In this document: piece after piece, positions 21,059 to 32,837 of the stretch
Layout: the number at the start of each line of letters is the position of its first letter
Numbering within the stretch: position 1 is the stretch's first letter
Source: Neoceratodus forsteri
Taxonomy: Eukaryota; Chordata; Ceratodontiformes; Ceratodontidae
DNA length: 64,000 bases
Assembly: GCA_016271365.2 (NCBI GenBank)
Contig: JADMNL010000028.1
Location: 56,748,001-56,812,000, forward strand
Reading direction: 5' to 3'
Made by a program: the position numbers and the translations under genes
Notes under the pieces: generated by a model
What the model saw: the letters and a program-made list of their open reading frames with translations, nothing else
Told to the model about the DNA's origin: nothing
The model's database searches: none

Positions 21059-21405
21059 AATGTAAAGTGCATCATGCAATATCTCTACAGCAAATTACAT
21101 TTCCAACACCTAAATACCATAATTCACATGTACAGGACATCCCCTCAACACCCTCCAAATTTCAATTTATAAGACCAAACCATGTCCGAGATATGACATT
21201 TTAAAGTTTGAGATTTTCATTCATCAGAGTGGCAGAATTCTGCACCTGTTTACATTTAACACACCTAACAACTGAAAAGTATGTCCGTGGCAGTAAGCCT
21301 AGCTACCCTATAAATTTCAAGCCACTACCACAATGCAAAACGCTCTCTGCAAAACGTAAACTGCACCACATGTTATCTCCACAACAAATGTATGTATGCA
21401 CAATG
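21056..21405. repeat. Repeat X, remainder of copy 1 and copy 2
   Basis: TAAATGTAAAGTGCATCATG continues copy 1 of repeat X, interrupted at 16891. At 21219 a second copy starts and runs through GCAAAACGTAAACTGCACCA. The period is roughly 310-320 bp when the LINE is removed. Confidence 0.65.
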
Positions 21406-22980
21406 TCTTGTTTGGAAAATAAACATATAAGAGCTTATATTGTCGAATCAGATCTAACTTTTTCTGCATGTAATCTGACTATGGTTCCAGTTTGTACTCA
21501 AAGTACTGTACTGTTGCTATTTCCGTTTCTCAGCCTCCGCACACTGCAATTCAGGTACCAAAGGGGCAACACAATCTATCTGAAAGCTAATAAACATAAA
21601 TCAAACCCTACCCAACTGGACTTTTCTCAACAAGAAGGACATTGTCTTCACCAACTAATACAGAAAAGGCAGAGTCTAGCAACTAAAACATCTTGGCGGA
21701 CCCAATATTTTTTTCTTTAAAATGATTCAAAACATTGCTTAGGTAAAAGAAAAACTGGAGGTTGAGATGGAACACCTAAAGAAAGAAAGAAAGAAAGAGA
21801 AGCAAGGAGGAATGCCCGAAGGAGTAACAGCGAGTGTTGCCCTGCCTGAAATGGAGCCTGTTCCCAAAGGTGTGTTAGAAATGCCTGCTTCACCTGGAAG
21901 GGTCAGCTCCTATTAAAGAAATGCTGCAAGACGCCAACAACAGCCCTCGAGCTGAGGACCGTATTTCATCAACAGATTTGTAATAAACACCCATTTCAGG
22001 TACTGTTAATTTTAATTATTTGAGCACTATGTTAAATGTAACTGCTCCAAAACAACTACATTTTTGGAGAAAGATGAGTCTCAAACAAGGCTTCATTAAC
22101 TCCATTTTGGGTATTTAACTCCCAAAATAAAACAAAAACTTCAAAATAAAGGTGGAAGAAGTCATTGACTTCAAATGTAAAAATCAAAATTGGATGACTT
22201 CCAAAACTGAAGGCATAGAGTTAAGAAATTATGACATTTTCTAAAATAAATTATGTTTTGCCACTATTTGTATTAACATGCAAAAATTGTTCCTTCATGA
22301 AAACTGGCTTAAAGAACAACTTTCCTGATGGTCCAAAAATGTTAGCTTGTAGTCATTATATGTAGTACTAGACCGAGAGAGTGTGTGCATTTGTTATTTT
22401 TGGTCAAGATTTACTCTGTCTTTCATAATTTGGATTTGTTTTGGGCCCTGCAGCACTTGCCTTTGCTGTTCAGTTGCTGGGCTGCTATCTTCTGATGACA
22501 TCACTATAGGGCAGAGGAGTGACACACTGTGCAGTTGCAACAGTGTTGCAAGGGAAAACTACCAGTACTCTGCGTACATACTGTGTTCCTTCTTACCCAA
22601 GCAATGAATTATGCCAAAATCTAAATGCCTTGTTAGTTTGTTTCTTTTTTGTTAAATTGACTATGCACTATAGTGATGTCAGCAGTACAACCCTGGATCC
22701 AGAGCAACACTAGGCTTGCTATAGAAGCTCTGGTACACCTGCAGTTTTAGCACCTCAGAATGCAAAGATTAACTGCAGCATGCAGTAATGAAATACAATT
22801 CCAGAATCAATGCAAGAAGGGTAATTTATGCATGAAAGTCAAAAGGACCGGAAAGTTGCTCTTTAAAATTGTGGGATCTGAGAAGTATTTTAACTTCAAA
22901 AATGAAATGACTCTTAGATTTTGACTCATGGAAGTATTTGACTTCTACAACAAAATAAATTAACTGAACCCTGGTCTCAA
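21406..22980. other. Unassigned stretch
   Basis: Contains a GAAA microsatellite (21779-21798). An open frame ending at 21720 (170 codons) overlaps repeat X and lacks known motifs, so I do not call a gene. The rest is AT-rich with no recognisable family. Confidence 0.3.
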
Positions 22981-23133
22981 ACCAGGCTTAAACAAAAGTG
23001 GGGAACAGCATTACTTTGCCTGATAAATCAGAAGAAAATACTGAAAATGAGGGTTTAGAATCAGGGATGAGCCAATCTCTTTCTGCAAAACTTAGAAAAA
23101 TAAAGCCAAAATTGGAAAAATGGTGAGAATGGA

Positions 23134-23790
23134 ATGAAAAATAAACCAGTTCAACATACTTACATGTTTGTTAAAAGAAACCACAAGTTAAACTCAGACC
23201 TACTGCAAGTGCAACAACGAATCTCAGAATTGGAGGGACATGGTTCTCCCTTTGGAACAACAGGTGGATGTATTACAAAAGGCCCAAAGGATTCACAAAA
23301 TAAACTGACAGACTTTGAAACTCAAGCACATAGAAAGACATACACAGATGGGGTCCCAGAAATCAGGGATGCACAAAAGATTTTATGTGAATCATTAAAT
23401 CAAGTGGTGGCTGATTTTCTCAATGCTGACCCTGATAAAATCAATACAGAAGTTATTTGCATACACAGAGGCTATAGCATTAATACAGGTTCAGGCCCCC
23501 AGACCCATTATAGTGAAGCTCTGCAACTCATAATATGAAGACTTAATTATGTCAGCTGACTATAAAAAAGCGGGTCACCATGTTGAGACATCGCTCTCAA
23601 TTTTCCATGATTAAAGTTGTTTACATAGGAAAAACTCTGGGAAAATAACATAAAAGTGTCCTTACTCCCACCCGCCAGACTTAAAGTTCTTATTGATGGA
23701 GTCGGCCTGTTCTTTGAGTCACCAGAAGATGCACTGAAGACTTTAAAAATCAAACTGCTGGTCTTATTTAAAGAACAGTCTGTTAGCTGA
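23134..23790 (+). pseudogene. L1/Tx1-like ORF1 remnant
   Basis: A 134-codon frame reads QQRISELEGHGSPFG, KLTDFETQAHRKTYTDGVPE, NQVVADFLNADPDKINTEVI and CIHRGYSINTGSG. This follows the L1 ORF1 layout: coiled-coil end 'RI.ELE', the 'L.DLE...RR.NLR..GIPE' block and the 'I.IER.HR' RNA-recognition block. Past the stop at 23536, another frame gives KVLIDGVGLFFESPEDALKT, consistent with the C-terminal domain. ORF1 protein binds LINE RNA as a trimeric chaperone. The assignment is motif-based and moderate. Confidence 0.5.
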
Positions 23791-24051
23791 AGTAGTATCG
23801 TAGAGAGAACAGAAAGGGGGTAGGCTCTTCAATATGTCAAGGAAGGGGAGGAGGGGCTTAAAGTCTGATTTCAAGATTGACAAGTGTGGATCTTTGTTAT
23901 GATGTACATGGTCTATAAATATCATAGTGATTTCAAACTGTTCTCATTTTATAGTTAAAACTCATACAGCGTGAGTCACAGCGCAAATTAATATGGTATA
24001 AATTATGCAAATGTGTAATTAAGCCATTCTTATTTTAATATAGAAGTTGCA

Positions 24052-25805
24052 CTCTGAGGCCGGGATATTCAAACTCGCCATTCTGGCGCAAGCCTTATGC
24101 TGCTCAAAAATAGTTGCGCAGGGTGTGGCCGAGGCGATATTCAAAAGTTGCGCTATTGAGCATCTCCTTTGAATAATCACCCAGCCACAGCCACAGCCCG
24201 TGGCGCAGTGGAACTGCGCCACCGCAAGTTGTCAGAGTTGAACATTGAACTGCGGTGGCGCAAGTACCATTGCGCCATCGCCAAGTGCCGATATTCAAGG
24301 TGACATGCAAATGGGGCCATAACTCATGCAAGAGCCTAGGGGACCATTTGCATCTGATCTCTTCATTGCATGCCATTAGCATATGAGGTGCGCCCGATCC
24401 CGAGGACTGCGCCTGGCCGCCCTGCCAGGCAGCAGCCGTCAGCCAGCGCACCCTACCTTTCCAATCGCGGGCACAACATGAAAACAACCCCGCCCACACA
24501 TCTCCAATGCCGATCGCGGGCAGAAAGTATCATGAAACCCCCACCCCACATCTCCCAATGCCCGATCGCGGGCAGAGCGTAAAACAATCCCCCACCCAAA
24601 CAGCTCCCAATGCCGATCACGGGCAGAATGTAAAAGACCCCCCAGCCAAATACTCCCTGGTGGTCAGTGGACGTAATACCTGATCGCGGGCAGAATGTCA
24701 ATAACAACCCCAACATCTCCCTGGTGTCTGAGTGTCCCCTCCACCCCACCCGAAGCCCCACACCCACTCCCCGGCGGCGGTGGCAGCATCCACCCTCCTG
24801 CAGCCCCGCGCCCGCCCGACTGACTGTCAGTGGGGCTGCACCCATTGGTGCAGGCTGGGCAATGGGCATGCAGCCCATACCATTATGACGGTCCAGATTT
24901 GTGAATGAACCCGTGCAAATCTGGACTGTCATGTCGCAATACATGCCCGGCTAATCTAGCTCTGCCAATAGTATGCGAACAGTCGGTGATGGCGGCGGTG
25001 GCTGAGGTGAGATGGATGCCACTCGACGGCCGGAAGGGCGGGTGGTGGGCGCGTTCATGGAAGGTGGGGACACTGAACATGCAGGACACTGAACAAGTGT
25101 CACTGGACATTCTGCCCGATGATCGGCATTCAGATCACTGAACACCTGAGAATATCCGGGTGAAAGACCTACATTCTGCCCAGCGATCGACGCATTGAAG
25201 CTGTTGAAGCGAGAGACTTCATGATGCTTTCTGCCGCGAACGTGAAAGATGTGTGCGGGGTTGTTTACGTTCTGCCGCAATCAGGCATTGGGAGATGTGT
25301 GGCGGGGGTTGTTTTACGTTCTGCCCGCGATCGGGCATTGGGAGATGTGGGCGGGGTTGTTTTACATTCTGCCCGCGATCGGGCATTGGGAGATGTAAGG
25401 AGCGGGGGTTGTTTTTACGCTCTGCCCGCGATCGGGCTGGTGGGGGGCACAGGGACTGAGTTGGGGCCAGCCACGGGTGGCAGCTGCTGTGTTGCACCCT
25501 GCAGACAGCAGCTCACCTGTGAGTGGCCCTCAACATATCCTTTTTGGCTCAAAGTTGTGCAGGCGCAGGTTGGGGGTTGCGCATGCACAACTCAGCACAA
25601 CCCGACTGAATATCGGGTTGCGCAGTTTATGCATGGTTCCTCCCCCTCCTGTTGAGCATGCATTCATTTGCATTGTGCTGTTGCTCAACCTGTTTTCAGT
25701 GGCGCAACTGCCTCCTGCTGAATATCGCAGAATGGCGCAATGTAGGACGTGCGCATGTGCAACCCTGTTGCGCATGGCGCAACCCTTATGAATATCTGGG
25801 CCCGA
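24052..25805. mobile_element. Foldback DNA element, family G1 copy 1
   Basis: The ends are inverse to each other: GGCCGGGATATTCAAAC at the left, and GAATATCTGGGCC at the right preceded by TGGCGCAACC. The left arm holds four tandem copies of a roughly 58-bp unit with GATCGCGGGCAGA (24450-24700). The right arm holds the same unit in reverse complement (CTGCCCGCGATCGGGCATTG, 25140-25440), so the whole element can fold on itself. The centre (24850-24950) is unique. It is GC-rich against AT-rich surroundings. No transposase was found; frames through the repeats are artefacts. It lies within the L1-like LINE. Confidence 0.75.
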
Positions 25806-26399
25806 GAGTTAATGTTCCTGAAATAATATGATATAATTCATGCTAAATTCATGGTTATATTTGTGAAATGAAAGGAACACGGGTTGCTCACGTTTTCTCT
25901 TTTTAAGCACTTTGGAAATTTAAAAAAGGGGCTGGTCTGGCTCAGTATCTGTTTACTGTAACTGTTTCTATATAACTTTCTTTTTCTTTTTGGCTGCTAG
26001 GAGGAAGGGAAGGGTTATACATAGCGTAATGGGTAATATGTGTGTTCCGTTTTGAAGCAGGGAGGGACTCTTGCCTGCCTGAGAGGTAGGTTGTTTGAGA
26101 TGAGAATGAAACAGGCACTTTTCTATGTTTACATGCAGGGTCTTTTAGACCCTTATACAGTTTTTCTGGGGAGGAATCAGTAGAAATGACAATGGCTAGT
26201 TCACTGCTTTGTCAGATTTTTGTGGGTCCTTATATATTGGTGGATTTTAAAAAATAAGTGCAGAGATCTGATAATGCAGGAAATAAATAGGGGGTTCAAT
26301 GATTGTGAATTTTATCTCTTTTTCAACCAGGAGGGTAACTTATTGTTAAAGCAACCAAGTCACTACATATATAAAAAAAAAAAAAAACACAGTTTAATA

Positions 26400-26519
26400 A
26401 TGGGCATGCAAAAATGCTTATCTTGTGCCACCTGCAATGTGAACGGTTTGGGCGCCCCTCAAAAATGTATGCGTATTTTATCATACATAAAAAAACCAAA
26501 AAATTAACATTCAATGTCC
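26400..26519 (+). pseudogene. L1/Tx1-like ORF2, start of endonuclease
   Basis: The peptide CNVNGLGAPQKCMRILSYIK followed by KPKN is the N-terminal block of L1-type APE endonucleases (usual form 'WNVNGL..P.KR..I..YI...K.DI.CLQETH'); the Asn of NVNGL is a metal-binding position. The match stops at about 26519, before the LQETH block. Confidence 0.75.
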
Positions 26520-28855
26520 TGTGCAGCCAGTATAGTGTTATGCTTATGCAACTGTGTTAGTCTGGTTTTGGCGATTCGCACTCTCTATTTCCAGAGGAAT
26601 TACCACCTGTAGGGGTACAAAGGCAAGGAACCTCAGAGAGGGTTCCACCCTAAAGGTACATTAGGAATCCCAAAAGAAATGTAGTACAATCATATCCCAA
26701 AGAATGAGGTGACACAAAGCTTATGAGCAAGCAGTAATTGTGACATAGGTGCATTAACTGTAACGTAGTAGTAGGGCAGCACAGACAGTTTGATAACATA
26801 ATGAGACGCTCAGTTGGATAATGTAATGAAATGCCCTGGTTTGCATAGCATGACACTAATGGTTGCGTTGAGAGTGAGGGGATCCTCTAAGGAGAGAGGG
26901 AACGGCAGGACATCCTCCACCTCCATCTAACAGCGGAACCTACCTAAAGAAACTAAGAGACACTACTATGCTAACTAACAGTTATGACCGGAGGCAACAG
27001 AAGAGAGAAATAACCCTATAAGGAGGAAATCTCTGGGGATCCAAGGCCTAGGTCACCTTCTCTCAGGTTTTGGATAGTTTATTTAGTGACAGCTCTGCAG
27101 CTGCAATTTAGAAAACCCAATTAAAGGGAGTGGGAAAATTTTCCAATTTGGAGGAAGGCTCTCACTCAAACCCTCTAGTGGGAACGCTGTGGAAGGTTGT
27201 GAGAAAACTCTGCAACAATATGTGCAACCAAGGTGGAGGAGGAGAGCAACGACTACTGAGGCACTCACCTGGCCTACCCACCATAAACTCAAACCAGGTG
27301 AACCAGAGGCAGTCATAGGGAGAATGTGGTGAAGGTGCCTTGCTAGGGAAACCACTAAAGTCAATGGCTAACCATTATAGTGGAACACAAGTGCCAAAAG
27401 AGACTGCTAATCTTAAATTCTACACATGGAGCTACTGTCACATAGCAGGCAGCTAAAGTCAAGCCCAGGGCAAGGACATTCCCAGCTATGGGCCAGGTGA
27501 GAAGGATCCTGCCCCAAGCTGGACACGCTCAAGATGCAGACTAAATGCAGAGCGAAGACCGTCATCTGCAGGAACCCTGTGCCAGAATAGAACAGCTGGC
27601 ATGCCCCAGAATTAGATTGAGAACTGAGAAACTGGCAAGCTGATTGAGTATGGTGTGCTGATTGTAATGAGCAGTGAGTGCTGAGACCTTGCAAGATTGA
27701 AAGCAGATTGAGTGCAGCAGACATCCCAGAAGCTGAAGTTGAAAGGATGCAGGAGGCATGAGCAATCGATTGCATAAGCAAGTGTGGACCTGTACATAGG
27801 TCAGTAAACAGAGTAGTAAGTGAACCTGCATGTAGGTCTGCATAACGTAGCAGCAATGAAACAGCACTGAATAGTGGGGCAAGCCAGACAGACATTTAAA
27901 AGCCAAATCAAGGTGACAAATATTCTGAGGATTTTCGGCAGAGAAAGCAGGATTTACAACAGAAGTAATGAGCCACATGGGGCCATGACTCCCCAAACAC
28001 TTCCGAGTCCCCACCGTAGGACAAACAAGAAAATGATGGAAGGGCCAAGAACCACGTGCAGATACAAAGCTAATTTACCAGCCTCAGCAGGAGCTTTTTA
28101 GCTGACCTCATAGAATAACAGAGGGAATAAATATAAAAGCAACATCCGTGGTACACTGAGTTGTAACTGCAATAAATATAAATAAGGAGACAGAATGCTC
28201 TGAAAGCAGGTGTAGCCAGGCAGTGGGCTGTTGTAATGAGGTAAGTAGAATGAGACAGCATGATTGAGCAGCATAGCTAGGTTCAGTGTAAGCCTTAGTC
28301 AGGCGAAATCAATGGAGTATGCAACATGGAGCAGCTATAGCTGAGCTGAAACACCAAGAATGATTGCAGTTGCATTGCAGTAGTTTGAGAGTTGAGTGAC
28401 TGAAAGCAAGTAGTAGTAGCTCTGGAATATGCTAGGAGTTTCGAAACAAAGCCACCCCCAAAAAAACAAAACCAAAGACACACAAACACAAAACAGCAAA
28501 CAAAGAAAGAAGCACACATGCAGCTAAAGGCAAAATACAAACCAGAAGCAGGAAAATAAAGACAGAAATCCAACAAAGACAAGCAGATGCAGCAAGGGGG
28601 GGGGACTCAGCCAGCCCTGCAGGCCCCAACCAGCTCAGAGGATAGATAGACAGAGCTTTTCGTTGCAGTGAAAGAGCGCTTCATGTTGAGGCTGAGAGGG
28701 ACTGCTTATATGGCACAGAAAGTGGGAGTGGCTGGCTGGCCATCAAACTCCAGGCATAGCCTTTCCAATTACTGCACTGCAGGATTTCTATCTTTTAAGT
28801 GCTGCCCTTAAAAAGCTACAAAGAAATGGATCTCATAGGTTCTCTTCACCAGGTA
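26520..28855. other. Unidentified 2.3-kb insertion in the L1-like LINE
   Basis: The LINE endonuclease breaks off on the left at about 26519 and resumes near 28856, with roughly 100 bp of expected LINE sequence missing. The insert has no protein motif I recognise. It contains mildly repetitive AGCAG..TGAG words and a G-run at 28594-28602. Its ends show no clear TIR or TG...CA pair. It could be a decayed LTR element or another non-coding transposon. Confidence 0.3.
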
Positions 28856-29260
28856 CTAGTAATTCATGTGAGGTTATTATACCACTTTGAAAAACTTAAA
28901 CTTTCAACTCATAGAAAATAGATGGATGAGGAGGGAAGAATAATTCTAGTGAAAGGCACTGTGTTTGGCTATTTCAGTATAACTGTGGGCTCAATATATG
29001 GCCCTTTCCAGCAATATTCTGCTTTTTTAGCAAATATTACTCTAGCTATTGTTCACATTCAGGCTCAACATCTTATTTTAATGGGGGGATTTGAAAGCCC
29101 TATATGATCCATTACTGGAAAAAATAAAAACATTACCAAGACCAACTTCAGAATTTCAGAACATTTAAGCTGCTTTTATACAAGAAAATAACTTAGGAGA
29201 CATCTGGAGATTAAAATATCCCAATAGGAAGATTTTCACATTTCATGACAAGAAAAAACA
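28856..29260 (+). pseudogene. L1/Tx1-like ORF2, middle of endonuclease
   Basis: The frame reads DEEGRIILVKGTVFGYFSIT, VGSIYGPFQQYSAFLANITL and AQHLILMGGFESPI. The L1 endonuclease motif order is 'D..GR...V.G.....I.L.NIY.PN' and then 'GGDFN'. Here SIYGP takes the place of NIYAPN, and GGDFNSPI has decayed to GGFESPI (the catalytic DFN is damaged). A further piece, EFQNI.AAFIQENNLGDIWR then LKYPNRKIFTFH, is the 'LVD.WR..HP....FT' block. G1 element 2 is inserted right after it. Confidence 0.8.
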
Positions 29261-30844
29261 ATGGGCTGGATATTCAAAAGGGTTGCACCTGTGTAAGTCC
29301 GAAATTGTGCCATTCTGCCATATTCAGCAGGAGACAGTTGCGCCCCCCAAGTCAAGCTGAGCAACAGCGCAATGCTAATGAAGGCATGCTGAACCGGAGG
29401 GGGAGGAACCATGCATAAACTGCACAGCCCGATATTCAGCGGGCTGTGCAGAGTTGTGCAGGTGCAACCCCCAACCTGCGCCTGCACAACTTTGAGCAAA
29501 AAAAAAAAGGAGTAAGTCGATGGCCACCCACAGGTGAGCTGCCACATTGCAGGGTGCAACACAGCAGCTGCCACCTGTGGGTGGCCCTCAACGTACTCTC
29601 TGTGCCCCTGCAGCCCAATCGCGGGCATATAGTAACCCGTCTCCCCAACTGGCCTGATCGTGGGCATAATAAAAGAAACCCCCTCCACCCGACTGGCCCG
29701 ATCGTGGGCATAATAGAAGAAACCCCTTCCCCCAACTGGCCCGATCGCAGGGCATAAGTTTAAAACCTCCCACCCCCTGACCAGCCCGATTGCAGGGCAT
29801 CAGTGACAAAACCCCACCCCCACTAGCCTGATCGTGGGCAGAACAGATTTCAACCCCCAAGAACATATCCCTAGTGGTCCAGTGGACACATGAACTGTCA
29901 GCGGGCATTAGGAGTCCCACCCCAGGTCCACCACCCTGGTGCTCTAGTGCCCCCACCGATGGAGCCCCACCACCCGCTCTCCCCTGTCAGCCGGCAGGCA
30001 GCATCCCACCCATTCATTCACATATCTGGACTGCCTTGTGTGGTATGGGCTGCATGCCCATTGGCTCTTGTTCTGAACCAATGGATGTGCAGCCCTATCA
30101 GCAGTCAGTCGTCAAGGCGGTGGGGCAGCAGGTGGGTGGATGCTGCCGCCTGCGGATGATGAGGGGAGTGGGTGGAGTGGGCCACTAGATCACCAGGTGG
30201 GTGGACTTGGGGTGGTGGACTCTAATGCCCGCGATCGGACTTCGGACCACTGGACCACCAGGGATATGTTCTTGGGGGTTGAAATCTGTTCTGCCCATTG
30301 GGCTAGTGGGGGTCTGTCACTGATGCCCTAATCGGGCTGGTTGGGGGTGGAAGGTTTTTAAACTTATGCTCATGATTGGACTAGTGGGGGGAGTGGGATG
30401 TTTGTCACTGATGCCCGCAATCGGGCTGCAGGGGGCATCAGTCCCCGATGGCTGCTGCCTGGCAGGGTACCAGGTGCAAGTCCTCAGGGATCGGCACACC
30501 TACATGCTAATGGCAAGCAAATGGGGCCATAAATAGATGCAAATGGCCCCCACCTTGCATGAATTATGGCCTCATTTGCATGTCACCTTTTGAATATCGG
30601 AAATTTGCGCATGGCGCAATGGAACCTGCGCCACCACATCTTGAAGGCTCCACTCAGACCACTTGCAGTGGCGCAAGTTCCACTGCGCCATGTACAATGG
30701 CTGTGGCTGGGGGGTGATATTCAAAGGAGTTGCTCAATAGTGCAACTCCGTTGAATATCGCCCCGGCCACACCCCGCGCAACTATTTTGTGCAGCATTAG
30801 TGTTTGCGCCACAGAATGGCTATAGCCTTAATATCCAGCCCAAC
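29261..30844. mobile_element. Foldback DNA element, family G1 copy 2
   Basis: The left end TGGGCTGGATATTCAAAAGG and right end AATATCCAGCCCA are inverse over 13 bp. The left arm carries tandem units with GATCGTGGGCATAATA (29610-29830), and the right arm carries the inverse units (TGATGCCC...ATCGGGCTG, 30200-30440). It shares TGGCGCAA words and arm structure with copy 1. The LINE endonuclease reading frame continues directly after the right end, which fixes the boundary. No transposase gene is inside. Confidence 0.75.
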
Positions 30845-30890
30845 ATGTTTATAGATTAGATTACATATTTGTTTCAAAGTCATTGAATGA
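30845..30890 (+). pseudogene. L1/Tx1-like ORF2, end of endonuclease
   Basis: The bases encode YRLDYIFVSKSLNE, matching the 'SRIDY.F.S' block at the C-terminal end of L1 endonucleases, where the Asp contributes to the active site. It follows the interrupted LKYPNRKIFTFH piece, with only the G1 element between them. The match stops at about 30890. Confidence 0.7.
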
Positions 30891-31620
30891 AGTAATTAAT
30901 TCACAATGTTGTGAATGATTATTACAGACACACCGCAAGCCCATTGGTCAACAGTGTGGACCAATGAGCTTGCAGGTGATACTGTAATCTGTCATTTGGC
31001 AGGCAGCGACAGAGGTGTGCTGTGGATTTTCTTCCTGTCAATGACCTGGTGGTGGGGTGCGGGGCAGCTAGGGGTCCTGTGTGGGTGGAGAGGTAGGGGT
31101 ACCACAGGACCACCAGGGAAAATATATTTTTTCAATATAGGGAATCAGATGCAGGTGTGGGAGGGGGACCACTAGATTACAAGGGAAATATATTTTTTCA
31201 ATAATGGGGATCAGACTCAGGTGTGGGGGGGGACCACTAGAGTACCAGGGAACTTTATTTTAACGTTACGGTGATCAGTGCAAGGATGGAGAGGTACTAC
31301 TTCAGTTCCTGGGACAGGGACTGCATGCTGTGCAGGGTGCCAGGCACATTGTGCTGGCCAGCCTTGCACAACTCATGAAAATGGGGCTATAATGACATGC
31401 AAATGACCCAATTAACTCCTTGCATGCAAAATGGCCCCATTTACACATTTTGGTCCAAATATCAGGAATTTGTGCCAGCGTAAGTCGGATACTCCAGTGT
31501 ATTTCCCATTCCAGGTATTCAGACCTGTCCGAGGGATGCACCGGCGCATTGTATTTCTACCACCTGCATTTTGGAGCAACCATCGGAACCCAGCCTGTAG
31601 CATGTCTGAATACCTATGCC
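30891..31620. mobile_element. Family G2 foldback element, right half only (left edge of tandem array)
   Basis: Begins in the G2 centre (TTCACAATGTTGTGAATGAT, and CCCATTGGTC...GACCAATGAGC, itself a small palindrome). It runs through two to three tandem units of ATATTTTTTCAATA...GGTGTGGG..GGACCACTAGA, and ends at CTGAATACCTATGCC. The equivalent part of G2 copies 2 and 3 is 45950-46721 and 59110-59921. The left half is absent; L1 sequence sits there instead. Confidence 0.75.
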
Positions 31621-32727
31621 ATACTGTCAAAATTTGTACTGTGCAGCCCCATCCCAGTGGTTTGAATGTGTGTTTGTATTGCAAGGAATGTGTACAGGAA
31701 GGCCATGTCGACAGTAAAGCCCTGTCTGTTTTGTCTGAAATGTACAATAAAAACTGCCAAAATCTGTACTATGCAACTCCATCCGCTCTCTGACCGTGTC
31801 TTTCTATTCCAAATCAATGTTACCTTCTCACTCACCCACCATAGTGACGAGACTGCAGGTCCAGCATGTGTCCCTGAAGATCAAAGGGATTGCCTGCCCT
31901 GAAGCTGCAGCTCCATCTGCTGCTGTTGCCCCCCGTCCCACCACTGTGTTTCCATGTGGATTGGGGTGGGAAGAATCTGTCTGAGGGTTGAGGGGAGCAA
32001 AAGTTAAACCCTAACTTGAGGGGGGGCTAAGATACGGCAATATATCCCAGTATATTTCTTTTTGGGGTGGGGGAGAGGAAAATGAGATTCAGCACCTGAC
32101 CCAGCATTTATAAAGATTTAATGCAAGGTCAGATGACTTCTCTTGACCACTGAAAATTCTAGATTTTTTCTTGCCAGTTTATAAATGCAATAAAATGTGA
32201 CAGATTATGACACATGGTATCATTTAAACAAATCTTGGTGATGGCATACAGCTACAGAACTGTCACAGAGCTGAAATCCAAACATTCAGCCATGATCGGG
32301 CAATGGAACAGCAGCTACAAGCTGTGGCACTGTGCAGGGACAGATGGAGCCTGCACAGTAACATCCCTTCTAATTATGTGCCAGAGTTGAACTGGTGACA
32401 CAGAATAGAGTATTTTTGCAATATCTGGGGTGATATGCCCCTTTTATTTTATGGACTGTAGTGCTTTCCATCTGATGTCTACATGGACTAGCGAAGGTCA
32501 CTGCAAAAACTTGTCTGTTACGCCATTTATCATATCATCATCATTTCACCAAGCAGCCAGGTAAAACTAAATCACCACAATGCCTTTCCCCAGGCAGTTC
32601 TACCAAATGTGAGTGTTGTTATCACAGAGCACTCCAAGAAAATTAAAATATCAAAAAACATGTTTGGTACAACTACATGAGGAAAGGGAGGAGGGGATTT
32701 ATTCCTGACTGGCACTGCTGCTGCTGC

Positions 32728-32817
32728 ATGATGACATCATAATGATGATGATGACCTCAGGTGTTACTGCAGACTGGCTCTCTGGCTGACAGCTACCTGG
32801 ACACATCTACAAAAGGC
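32728..32817 (+). promoter_or_regulatory. Promoter-like block, copy 1 (CRE-like and TATA-like boxes)
   Basis: TGACATCA at 32732-32739 lies within ATGATGACATCATAATGATG and is a CRE/ATF-type half-site variant. CTACAAAAGGC at 32807-32817 is a TATA-like box about 120 bp upstream of the ATG at 32937. Copies 2 and 3 have TGACACGA instead, so the CRE-like site is specific to copy 1. Function is inferred from position only. Confidence 0.3.
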
Positions 32818-32837
32818 AAAAGCAGTGTCTCAGACAT

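Larger units (their letters stand above)
22985..30890 (+). mobile_element. L1/Tx1-like LINE, cut into four pieces by three insertions
   Basis: Plus-strand pieces in order are ORF1-like (23134-23790), endonuclease start (26400-26519), endonuclease middle (28856-29260) and endonuclease end (30845-30890). They are separated by G1 element 1 (24052-25805), an unidentified 2.3-kb insertion (26520-28855) and G1 element 2 (29261-30844). The third interruption resumes the protein in register. The LINE ends abruptly at about 30890, where the tandem array begins inside a G2 element. The RT domain is therefore lost. Confidence 0.7.

Noticed and set aside
20880..21060. CRISPR-like array (46-bp direct repeats)
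   Set aside because: Repeats are contiguous with no spacers, the genome is clearly eukaryotic, and the array lies in a LINE 5' end.
21208..21720. 170-codon plus-strand frame
   Set aside because: It starts inside repeat X, whose other copy does not keep it open. No domain or signal was recognisable.
24453..24944. 163-codon minus-strand frame and several 90-140-codon frames at 25219-25791
   Set aside because: They are readings of the 58-bp tandem units of G1. The repeated 'RDRALGDVGG' and 'DRGQNVKQP' phrases follow the DNA period, not a protein family.
24705..25240. GC-rich segment as a CpG island or gene promoter
   Set aside because: The GC content belongs to the G1 foldback element; no downstream exon or conserved start is seen.
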